A stretch of DNA of 64,000 nt, from the NCBI RefSeq assembly GCF_014397005.1, contig NZ_JACGWS010000012.1, forward strand, positions 62,001 through 126,000. The letters are read 5' to 3'. The position numbers and the translations under genes are program-made. Shown here piece after piece: positions 58,278-64,000 of this stretch. How positions within the stretch are numbered: the first letter of the stretch is position 1; every line of letters begins with the position of its first letter. Below the pieces are notes generated by a model. The model made no database searches and was not told where the DNA came from. It saw nothing but the letters and a program-made list of their open reading frames with translations. This stretch comes from Kordia aestuariivivens (GTDB lineage: Bacteria; Bacteroidota; Bacteroidia; Flavobacteriales; Flavobacteriaceae).

Positions 58278-59657
58278 ATGACCGAAAACGAAATAAAAAA
58301 ACTTCAAGAGGAAAACGAGCGTTTAAAAAAAATAAGACCTAAAAGCAATAACGAAAAACTTTTAATTGGAATCATAGTAGGTGCTTTTGTTGGCTTTGTG
58401 GTGATTTGGGGATTGAATATAGCTTCAGATTATCAAAAAGAAGTCTATCTAATTTTCATATCTATCTTTATTTTCATTGCTATTTTGTTTTTAGGAACGG
58501 TTTGGTTTAGAAATCGGATCATAAAAAAGTTCTTTGGAAAAGATGTAGACTTTGATAACATTATTGAAGAATCTCAAAGTACGTTAAACATCGTCTCAGA
58601 AAAAGTAGTGCAAACGCTTCCCATAGAAAGTACTGACAAAGAAAAGATGAAGCTATATGCACCACGAATTATTAGCTTTCTATTGTGGTCCAATTATCGA
58701 AATTGGGCGTTGCGTGTCATGTTAACTTTTATTGCCGGTTGCAGCGGTTTAGTGGTCACGATGTTAACCCTGAACCAGAATAAACTTTTTGAAAGCCAAA
58801 ACAAGAAAATGGATCAACAAACCCAATTGGTGGAAGCTTCAAGACGCTCAACTCAAATGTTTATTATGGGAGAAGTTTTAAGTGATCTTAATACTGAATT
58901 AAAAGACCCATTAAATAAAAAAGATACCTTATCAAATACGTTGGTCGGACGTATCATAAGTCTTTCTCGCTCCATGAAACCTTATAAATATCTTCAATCA
59001 TATCGAGAAGGAGGATATTCAGATAGTTTAGCGTTTACCAAAATCATAAGCCCAGAAAGGGGACAATTATTAATTACGTTGCTAAGAAGTAAGATAGATA
59101 GTGTTTTTTTTAGAAAAAACATTTTAGGGCGGAATAATTCAAACTTCAGCTATGCAGAACTTAACAATGCAAATTTGGGAAAAGCGAATTTACCTAAAAC
59201 GAATTTAGCGTATGTGAATTTGTCTTTTGCGAATTTGAGTGACGCGAATTTGCCTTTTGCGAATTTGAGTGATGCGAATTTGTCTTTTGCGAATTTGAGT
59301 AATGCGGAATTAGGTAATGCGAATTTGACTTATGCGGATTTGAGTAATGCGGAATTAGGCAATGCAAATTTGACTTTTGCAGATTTGAGTAATGCGAATT
59401 TAAGGAGTGCAGATTTGAGAGGTGCTAATTTGAGTAATACGAATTTAAGAAGTACAGATTTGACAAACGTAAAATCTTTAGACAGAACAAAAGTAGACAG
59501 ATACGATTGGTTAACCTTTATCAGAGATAGTTTAAAGCTCAAAGGATCAGAAAAAATATATAATGAATATAGGGTAGATAGTACTCATAGATCTTATTAT
59601 TATATAAATAAAGAAATTAAAGAAATAATGAAACCTATACTCATTCGTAAAAAATAG
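58278..59657 (+). CDS. Membrane-anchored pentapeptide-repeat protein
   Basis: 459 residues. The N-terminal region starts with a short coiled coil (EIKKLQEENERLKKI, residues 5-19), then membrane helices at about 28-50, 58-77 and 150-170. Residues ~290-400 are about 20 A(N/D)LxX pentapeptides (SFANLSDANLPFANL..., ADLRGANLSNTNL), which fold as a right-handed beta-helix. The C-terminal ~60 residues are charged (VDRYDWLTFIRDSLKLKG...). The repeats probably provide a protein-binding rod on the cytoplasmic side. No enzymatic domain was seen, and the target is unknown. A TACATTTG -7 box lies 18 bases upstream. Confidence 0.85.
   Translation: MTENEIKKLQEENERLKKIRPKSNNEKLLIGIIVGAFVGFVVIWGLNIASDYQKEVYLIFISIFIFIAILFLGTVWFRNRIIKKFFGKDVDFDNIIEESQSTLNIVSEKVVQTLPIESTDKEKMKLYAPRIISFLLWSNYRNWALRVMLTFIAGCSGLVVTMLTLNQNKLFESQNKKMDQQTQLVEASRRSTQMFIMGEVLSDLNTELKDPLNKKDTLSNTLVGRIISLSRSMKPYKYLQSYREGGYSDSLAFTKIISPERGQLLITLLRSKIDSVFFRKNILGRNNSNFSYAELNNANLGKANLPKTNLAYVNLSFANLSDANLPFANLSDANLSFANLSNAELGNANLTYADLSNAELGNANLTFADLSNANLRSADLRGANLSNTNLRSTDLTNVKSLDRTKVDRYDWLTFIRDSLKLKGSEKIYNEYRVDSTHRSYYYINKEIKEIMKPILIRKK
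59157..59465 (+). repeat. Tandem 15/30-bp DNA repeats encoding the pentapeptides
   Basis: Units of the form GCGAATTTGAGTRAT and TTTGCGAATTTGAGT repeat head to tail with few changes, especially at 59218-59400. This low divergence suggests recent expansion by slippage or recombination, so repeat number may vary between strains. Confidence 0.75.
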
Positions 59658-59741
59658 AGCGTTATTCCGTTTCTGTTTTTGCGATACAATTGTCATTTCT
59701 TATTTTTAGACTTAGACTCCGCTTAGTGTACGTTGAACGTC

Positions 59742-59808
59742 AAGCTGAACTTGATTCAGCTTCCCATAAAGTTGAGTTTTATATGTGATTCTGAGTCAAG
59801 CCCAGAAT
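59742..59808. repeat. CTTGA-loop hairpins, copies 2 and 3
   Basis: Copy 2: AAGCTGAA (59742-59749), CTTGA, TTCAGCTT (59755-59762). Copy 3 (59788-59808) reads in reverse complement as ATTCTGGG, CTTGA, CTCAGAAT, again 8 bp with one G-T pair. They lie between the convergent pentapeptide and msrA genes and might serve as terminators there. Confidence 0.65.
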
Positions 59809-59827
59809 GACGAACTGAATACTGAGA

Positions 59828-60355
59828 CTATTCCAAACCCTTCAATTTCCCTGTATCCGCAAAACTTGAAAAATCACGTAATAACAACTTCAATTTCGGA
59901 TTAATATACTGTTCACAAAATGGTTTTGTTGGCTTGGAATAATAATAATTTGTAAAATCATTTTGCGAAGGTTTAAATGCTACAAATGGTAATATTTGCG
60001 TGATGATAGTTGAATCAAAACCATCTTGAAGTTCAGAAAGAATATCTTCAATAATTTCTTCTTGTATATCCTCAAAAAAATAAACGGCCGAACGATATTT
60101 CTTCCGCATGGAATGTTGTACAGTAGATTTATGCGTCCGCAGATGAATCTCTGTGAGAATTTTTAATGGAATGACATTTGCATCAAACGCTACAATGACG
60201 GCTTCTGAAAATGTGTTGTTCACTTCCGTAGATTGTACCCAACCTTGTGCCACATCATGCACACCAATCAACGATTGAAAAACCGCTTCGGTGCACCAAT
60301 GACAGCCGCCACCAAAGGCAATTTTTTCCAATTGAAGTGTTGCTTTTATTTTCAT
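59828..60355 (-). CDS. msrA: Peptide methionine sulfoxide reductase MsrA-like protein
   Basis: 175 residues from the ATG at 60355. It reduces methionine-S-sulfoxide in proteins. The catalytic loop reads AFGGGCHWCTEAVFQSLIGV, the counterpart of the usual GGCFWG...GV, with Phe replaced by His and Gly by a second Cys. The following QGWVQSTEVNNTFSEAVIVAFD and HKSTVQHSMRKKYRSAVYF correspond to the family's middle region, although the usual G-x-Q-Y-R-S is changed to KKYRS. A GTG start at 60376 would overlap a TATTTTTG -7 box (60383-60376, minus), so the ATG is preferred. It looks like a divergent MsrA whose specificity may differ. Confidence 0.82.
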   Translation of the reverse strand: MKIKATLQLEKIAFGGGCHWCTEAVFQSLIGVHDVAQGWVQSTEVNNTFSEAVIVAFDANVIPLKILTEIHLRTHKSTVQHSMRKKYRSAVYFFEDIQEEIIEDILSELQDGFDSTIITQILPFVAFKPSQNDFTNYYYSKPTKPFCEQYINPKLKLLLRDFSSFADTGKLKGLE

Positions 60356-60376
60356 AATACTGGATGCATTCCACAC

Positions 60377-60720
60377 AAAAATAGAACAAAAAAGTAAAAT
60401 AGTTGCTTAACGTGAGTTCGATGTAAGAAATCGTTACATAAACCCGAAATACAATAAAATCAACACTTTATCAACTTCGAGCGCAGTCGAGAAGCTAAAG
60501 AACACGACTGTTTTTATTGAACCTCGACTGCGCTCGATTTGACATTTGTCTTAAAATGCTGAAAAACAAAATAATAAAAGTAAAGTTGTATCGTACTCAC
60601 GTTGCCTAAATACACATAAAAAAGAGATCGTGAATTTTTTAGAAGAATATATAAAACACTACATTATTTTTAGTAAATTGAAAACATTCTAAGAAAAAGG
60701 AAAATTAAAAAATTAAAAAA
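60377..60720. other. Gene-free region between msrA-like gene and the haem lipoprotein operon
   Basis: About 340 bases. The left end holds the msrA promoter (TATTTTTG, minus). The middle has a TAACGTGAGTTCGATGTAA block and the two inverted TCGAGCGCAGTCGAG copies. The last 60 bases are A-rich leader of the next operon with AAAGGAAA about 20 bases before its start. No coding region was seen. Confidence 0.6.
60477..60537. repeat. 15-bp inverted repeat pair TCGAGCGCAGTCGAG / CTCGACTGCGCTCGA
   Basis: The arms at 60477-60491 and 60523-60537 are perfect inverted copies separated by 31 bases. They could form a cruciform or transcript stem-loop. The same 15-mer occurs at 51221-51235. Confidence 0.8.
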
Positions 60721-61083
60721 ATGTATCGTAAACTTACCATACTATGTTTGGCAATAATTCCGGTTGTACTTTATAACTGTACAACCAATACGCTTGATGA
60801 AGGCGATGTAGAAGACTTACCGCCAATTGTTGAAACTGTTACGTATGATGATGATGTAGCAGCTATCATCACAACGAATTGTGTCACTTGTCATAGCGGA
60901 CCCAATGCAAACGCAGGTTTGCAATTAACAGGCTATGCAAATGTGAGAGCCGCAGCAGAACAAGGAAATTTGGTCAATCGGATCAATAACTCTGCAAATC
61001 CTATGCCGCCAACGGGACAATTGCCACCCGAAACACGCCAAATCATTGATCAATGGATTATTGACGGCTACCTTGAAAATTAA
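60721..61083 (+). CDS. Small lipoprotein with a c-type haem-binding motif
   Basis: 120 residues. The signal peptide ends at LYNC (Cys20), a likely lipidation site. The mature part has one CVTCH haem site (~59-63) and a candidate axial Met in ANPMPPTGQLP (~97). It ends in TRQIIDQWIIDGYLEN, the usual C-terminal helix of small cytochrome-c domains found in Bacteroidota. It is probably an electron carrier or redox sensor on the outer or inner membrane. It leads a four-gene run with the YceI, OB-fold and DUF5777 genes, with short gaps. Confidence 0.9.
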   Translation: MYRKLTILCLAIIPVVLYNCTTNTLDEGDVEDLPPIVETVTYDDDVAAIITTNCVTCHSGPNANAGLQLTGYANVRAAAEQGNLVNRINNSANPMPPTGQLPPETRQIIDQWIIDGYLEN

Positions 61084-61101
61084 ACCTCAAAAAATAACAA
61101 T

Positions 61102-61647
61102 ATGCAAAAAATACTAGTACTGTGTTTACTCTTTGTAGTGGGAACGGTTTCCGCGCAAAAGTATTACACAAAAACAGGAGAAACAGATTTCAAAGCTTCC
61201 GTAGATGCTTTTGAACCTGTAGAAGCAAAAAGCAATAGTACCACTTCAATTTTAAAAGTAGATACAGGCGATTTAGCAGCGTTATTATTCATGAAGTCGT
61301 TTCACTTTAAAGTGGCGTTGATGGAAGAACATTTCAACGAAAACTACATGGATTCGGATAAATTCCCGAAAGCTACTTTTAAAGGGAAATTGAAAGATTT
61401 TAACATGTCTGATCTATCAGCTACCGCGAAAGAATACAAACTTTCAGGAACACTAACAGTTCGCGGAAAAGCAAAAGAGATTGAAACCACCGCAATGATT
61501 TCTAAAGACGGCGACAAAATTGTCATCAAATCATTCTTCACAGTAAAACCACAAGACTTTGATATTGATATACCAAGTATTGTAAGAGATAAAATCGCAA
61601 AAGAAATTAACGTAACACTAAACTATGAGCTTGTCGAAAAAAAGTAA
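61102..61647 (+). CDS. YceI family periplasmic protein
   Basis: 181 residues with a signal peptide (MQKILVLCLLFVVGTVSAQ). The YceI lipocalin-like barrel is shown by TGETDFKASVDAFEPVEAKS, AALLFMKSFHFKVALMEEHFNENYMDSDKFPKATF, KLSGTLTVRGKAKEIE and a final NVTLNYELV. The family binds long isoprenoid-type lipids such as polyprenyl chains; the ligand here is not known. It is 18 bases after the haem lipoprotein, and its end overlaps the next gene by 23 bases. Confidence 0.95.
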   Translation: MQKILVLCLLFVVGTVSAQKYYTKTGETDFKASVDAFEPVEAKSNSTTSILKVDTGDLAALLFMKSFHFKVALMEEHFNENYMDSDKFPKATFKGKLKDFNMSDLSATAKEYKLSGTLTVRGKAKEIETTAMISKDGDKIVIKSFFTVKPQDFDIDIPSIVRDKIAKEINVTLNYELVEKK

Positions 61648-62023
61648 ATTCCTTATCGGATTAGTCCTAATTATTGCCGTTTCTGCGTATGCAGGATACA
61701 AATACGCTTATGCGCCACATACTGCTATTACTGACATGGAAGTAGCTTTTGAAGGTACAGCAATTGAATTTTTAGAAAAAATAAAAGAAAATCCTGAAAG
61801 TTGGACACAAGGAGAAAAAGTAATAAAACTTGTAGGAGTCATTACGGCAACAGACGAAAAGGGAATTTCGCTAAACGAAAGTATCTATTTTCAATTAGCA
61901 GAAGGAACGTCTACGAGTGAACTCTTTGAAAACCAAAAATTAAAAATCATGGGTAGAATCATTGGATATGATGACTTAATGGAAGAGTTAAAACTCGATA
62001 AAGCAATCGTTATCCAAAAATAA
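61625..62023 (+). CDS. OB-fold (tRNA_anti-like) membrane-anchored protein
   Basis: 132 residues. One N-terminal helix (about 8-24, FLIGLVLIIAVSAYAGY) probably anchors it. The rest (FEGTAIEFLEKIKENPESWTQGEKVIKLVGVITATDEKGISLNESIYFQL...LKIMGRIIGYDDLMEELKLDKAIV) fits the small OB-fold family labelled tRNA_anti-like in Bacteroidota. Despite the name, a role in nucleic-acid binding outside the cytoplasm is unlikely. Its conserved place between YceI and DUF5777 genes suggests an envelope role. Confidence 0.85.
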   Translation: MSLSKKSKFLIGLVLIIAVSAYAGYKYAYAPHTAITDMEVAFEGTAIEFLEKIKENPESWTQGEKVIKLVGVITATDEKGISLNESIYFQLAEGTSTSELFENQKLKIMGRIIGYDDLMEELKLDKAIVIQK

Positions 62024-62056
62024 TTCTACGATCAAACGTTAAACGAACCAACCGAA

Positions 62057-62911
62057 ATGAAACATTATTACATACTTGTACTATTCTCAATATTTAGTGT
62101 GGGATTATTGCATGCTCAAGACGATTTGCTAGACGAATTAGAAGATGAAGCTGTACCACAAACCTTTGAATCACCTGCATTCAAAGCGATGAAGATTGGA
62201 AACTTACAATCGACAAAAGTGGCAGCAAAAGGCGATTTCTACCTTTATGTTTCACACAGATTTGGAACATTAGACGATGGATTGTCTACTTTTTTCGGAT
62301 TTGACAATGCAAACACTAAAATACAATTGGTCTACGGACTTTTAGATGGTTGGCAATTTGGAATCAGCAGAGAATCGTTGCGACAAACGTACGCGCTTTC
62401 TACGAAGATGAAATTGAAAAATCAATCTGATAGTTTTCCAGTAAACCTTGTCGGATATGCTACCGTGAATATCAACACGCAAGTGCGAAAAGACCGTTTT
62501 CCATTCTTAACTTTTGACGATCGATTGAGTTATACAACGCAATTATTAGTTTCAAGAAGATTCAGTAATAGCTTTTCTCTTGAATTAGCACCTTCGTATG
62601 TACGTCAAAACTTAACGCTAGAAGCTGCTCAGAAACACGATCAATTTGCCATGGGCGCAGGTGGACGTTTAAAAGTAAGCAAGCGTATGTCAATCAACAT
62701 GGATTATGTATATAATTTTAGCAGAGCAGACAACTCTCAATTCAAAAATCCATTGACAATTGGTGTCGATATTGAAACTGGCGGACACGTATTTCAATTA
62801 TTATTCTCCAATGCACAATCAACCAATGAACCTGGCTTTATCAGCAATGCTGAAGGCGATTGGGGCGATGGTGATATCTTTTTTGGATTCAATATTGTAC
62901 GAGTATTCTAA
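62057..62911 (+). CDS. DUF5777 family beta-barrel protein
   Basis: 284 residues with a signal peptide (MKHYYILVLFSIFSVGLLHAQ). Family features are DDLLDELEDE directly after cleavage, FKAMKIGNLQSTKVAAKGDFYLYVSHRFGTL, FFGFDNANTKIQLVYGLLDGWQFGISR, and alternating strands to the C-terminal IFFGFNIVRVF, whose last residue is an aromatic Phe as in outer-membrane barrels. It ends the haem lipoprotein/YceI/OB-fold operon. The molecular function is unknown. Confidence 0.93.
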   Translation: MKHYYILVLFSIFSVGLLHAQDDLLDELEDEAVPQTFESPAFKAMKIGNLQSTKVAAKGDFYLYVSHRFGTLDDGLSTFFGFDNANTKIQLVYGLLDGWQFGISRESLRQTYALSTKMKLKNQSDSFPVNLVGYATVNINTQVRKDRFPFLTFDDRLSYTTQLLVSRRFSNSFSLELAPSYVRQNLTLEAAQKHDQFAMGAGGRLKVSKRMSINMDYVYNFSRADNSQFKNPLTIGVDIETGGHVFQLLFSNAQSTNEPGFISNAEGDWGDGDIFFGFNIVRVF

Positions 62912-62935
62912 ATACAAGAAACACCTAAAAATACA

Positions 62936-62968
62936 AAAGGCTTTCATGTATTTGAAAGCCTTTCTTTT
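62936..62968. terminator. Terminator after the DUF5777 operon, shared with the first RiPP precursor gene
   Basis: AAAGGCTTTCA (62936-62946) pairs with TGAAAGCCTTT (62953-62963) around TGTATT, with flanking A and T runs. It lies between convergent genes and probably works both ways. Confidence 0.85.
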
Positions 62969-62990
62969 TAGTATACTATAAAGTGTGTTC

Positions 62991-63269
62991 TTAGTAGCAA
63001 TAAACTCCTGGAGGACATACTGAATGTGAATTACATAAAAGCGTTGCAGGTGGGCAACCATTTGTTGGGCATGCACCTGTTTGTGGTGGACAACCGTCAG
63101 TGTATACTGGGCAACCATTTGTTTCTCCTCCACAGCCAAAATCTGAAAAACATGGCTCAGCAGTTCCTGTCCAAGACTGGAATCCTCCTGTTACACTATT
63201 AGATTCTAATGAAGCTACTCTTGACTTTTTCAAGCCTAATTTCCCTAAAGTTACTTTCTTTTTTTTCAT
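62991..63269 (-). CDS. Cys/Pro-rich GG-motif peptide, RiPP (class I lanthipeptide-like) precursor
   Basis: 92 residues from MKKKKVTLGKLGLKKSRVAS. The leader (to about residue 29) has the Lys-rich start and spaced hydrophobics of Bacteroidota GG-motif precursors (LGKLGLKK..V..L......VTGG). The core is about 63 residues with nine Cys and many Gly, Pro and Thr in C-P-x or G-C-P repeats (NGCPVYTDGCPPQTGACP...). Maturation by a LanB/LanC or other modifying enzyme is inferred, not seen here. The upstream in-frame extension to 63407 is rejected because a TACTTTTG -7 box (63302-63295, minus) lies just upstream of the ATG at 63269. Confidence 0.8.
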   Translation of the reverse strand: MKKKKVTLGKLGLKKSRVASLESNSVTGGFQSWTGTAEPCFSDFGCGGETNGCPVYTDGCPPQTGACPTNGCPPATLLCNSHSVCPPGVYCY

Positions 63270-63364
63270 GATATATAAGTTTTTGGTTAAGGCACAAAAG
63301 TAAAGAATATATAAGTAAACTATATATGGATAATCCGTAATAAAAGTAATGTTTGCAATAAAAA

Positions 63365-63398
63365 AACTGCATCGTTTTCTATTGAAAATGATGCAGTT
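63365..63398 (-). terminator. Terminator of the second precursor gene
   Basis: AACTGCATCGTTTTC pairs with GAAAATGATGCAGTT (one G-T pair) around TATT, followed on the minus strand by a T run. It is nearly identical to the hairpin at 63708-63741. Confidence 0.85.
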
Positions 63399-63430
63399 AT
63401 AAGACATTCTATGTGTTTTGAGAACTATCG

Positions 63431-63586
63431 CTATTGCGTTTCACAATCATGTGACTCAGGACATGGATCTCCATTTCCGAGAGAAGTACAGTCACTAGGT
63501 GATCGAAATCCACCTTTTATAACTTCTTTTAATGATGAAATGCTTCTTTTGTTCAACTGTAATGTACTTAAATTTCTTTTTTTCAT
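63431..63586 (-). CDS. Small GG-motif peptide, RiPP (class I lanthipeptide-like) precursor 2
   Basis: 51 residues: MKKRNLSTLQLNKRSISSLK, EVIKGG, then FRSPSDCTSLGNGDPCPESHDCETQ. The leader has the L-x-L-N-K-x-x-I-S-x-L pattern and a GG site at residues 25-26. The core has three Cys plus Ser and Thr available for dehydration. It closely matches the next gene in leader, core layout, upstream sequence and terminator, so the two are tandem duplicates. No modifying enzyme is in the window. Confidence 0.85.
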   Translation of the reverse strand: MKKRNLSTLQLNKRSISSLKEVIKGGFRSPSDCTSLGNGDPCPESHDCETQ

Positions 63587-63655
63587 GTGTGGTATTTTAT
63601 ATGGTTAATTAATAGTCTTAAAAATACAATTAATAAGTAAAATAAAACCTATAAT
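63587..63655 (-). promoter_or_regulatory. Conserved upstream region of precursor 2 (duplicated before precursor 3)
   Basis: About 50 bases (TGTGGTATTTTATATGGTTAATTAATAGT... on the plus strand) are nearly identical to 63936-63990. TATTTTTA on the minus strand fits the -7 box with one mismatch, but no convincing -33 was found. The shared sequence indicates co-regulation of the two genes. Confidence 0.45.
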
Positions 63656-63707
63656 TATTGAAGAAAATAACGTTTCTCCATAATAAAAGAAATGTTGTCA
63701 TAAACAA

Positions 63708-63741
63708 AACTGCATCATTTTCAATAGAAAATGATGCAGTT
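63708..63741 (-). terminator. Terminator of the third precursor gene
   Basis: A perfect 15-bp stem (AACTGCATCATTTTC with GAAAATGATGCAGTT, loop AATA), followed on the minus strand by a T-rich run. It is a duplicate of the hairpin at 63365-63398. Confidence 0.9.
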
Positions 63742-63767
63742 AAAAAATAATGTGTGTAGTCTATGAA

Positions 63768-63935
63768 CTAGTGTTCTTGCGTTTCACAATTACAATAGGT
63801 TTCGTCACATTCTCCATTTCCGTAAGAAGAACAATCACTATCTAGTGGCGTACGAAGCCCACCTTTTACAATTTCTTTTAAAGATGAAATACTAATTTTG
63901 TTTAATTTTAAACTGTTTATACCTCTTTTTTTCAT
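63768..63935 (-). CDS. Small GG-motif peptide, RiPP (class I lanthipeptide-like) precursor 3
   Basis: 55 residues: MKKRGINSLKLNKISISSLK, EIVKGG, then LRTPLDSDCSSYGNGECDETYCNCETQEH. The leader is nearly the same as in precursor 2. The core has four Cys and shares the D-C-(T/S)-S-x-G-N-G and C-E-T-Q landmarks. The ATG (63935) is preceded by the same TACCACACATG-like context. It is the last complete gene in the window; the rest of the cluster, including any modifying enzymes or transporter, may lie beyond the right edge. Confidence 0.85.
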   Translation of the reverse strand: MKKRGINSLKLNKISISSLKEIVKGGLRTPLDSDCSSYGNGECDETYCNCETQEH

Positions 63936-64000
63936 GTGTGGTAATTTTATATGGTTAATTAATAGTACTAAAAATACAATTAAAATGTGAGATAAGTCAA
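63936..64000 (-). promoter_or_regulatory. Conserved upstream region of precursor 3
   Basis: Near-duplicate of the region before precursor 2, with the same TGGTTAATTAATAGT block and TAAAAATACAATTAA. It runs to the window edge, and no further gene start is visible. Confidence 0.4.

Noticed and set aside
59157-59465. CRISPR-like tandem repeats
   Set aside because: The units are in-frame pentapeptide codons without spacers; no cas genes are nearby.
63270-63407. 46-residue N-terminal extension of the first RiPP precursor
   Set aside because: It contains the likely promoter and lacks similarity to the leaders of the neighbouring precursors, which start MKK.
62991-63608. Plus-strand open frames at 63100-63303 and 63411-63608
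   Set aside because: They are antisense shadows of the minus-strand precursor peptide genes.

Overview
The window looks like the chromosome of a marine-type flavobacterium (Bacteroidota, Flavobacteriaceae; Kordia-like is only a guess). The evidence is the AT-rich sequence, TAnnTTTG-type promoters with an upstream TTG, divergent class II and class III glutamine synthetases, a BlaI/M56 pair whose peptidase carries a TonB-plug-like tail, a DUF5777 barrel protein, and GG-motif lanthipeptide-like precursors.

Left third (1-19780): two colinear non-ribosomal peptide synthetase genes on the minus strand. The 4637-residue NRPS has order A-T-E / C-A-T / C-A-T-E / C-A-T. It overlaps by one base a second NRPS that runs off the left edge and begins with a TubC-type docking domain, then C-A-T-E. 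Specificity residues read by eye predict D-Ser, Asn, D-(allo-)Ile, Ile, D-(allo-)Thr and further residues. A divergent Sfp-type phosphopantetheinyl transferase can activate the carrier domains. tRNA-Arg(ACG) with its terminator follows.

Middle (20779-44072): a 23-kb, same-strand, tightly packed run of seven genes. They are a 1056-aa protein ending in a pyroglutamyl-peptidase-like (C15) domain whose catalytic Cys appears to be Ser; a MORN_2-type lipoprotein; a 704-aa protein with a T4-lysozyme-like signature; a second lipoprotein; two giant proteins (2766 and 2497 aa) without signal peptides, rich in beta-propeller, Ig-like and DUF6603-like sequence; and a 230-aa protein resembling phage tail fibres. 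No capsid, sheath, terminase or integrase gene is visible. This is the best candidate in the window for an undescribed system.

Right third (44088-64000): mostly housekeeping and small accessory genes. In order these are M56 peptidase/BlaI, a Na+/Ca2+ exchanger, the two glutamine synthetases, a GNAT acetyltransferase, a HEPN-like plus PD-(D/E)XK-like pair that could be a defence module, a secreted MORN-repeat protein, a PurM-like enzyme, a membrane pentapeptide-repeat protein, an MsrA-like protein, an envelope operon (haem lipoprotein, YceI, OB-fold, DUF5777), and an array of three small Cys-rich RiPP-like precursor genes at the right edge. Intergenic spaces at 51, 57.6-58.2 and 59.7-60.6 kb carry families of short palindromic repeats.
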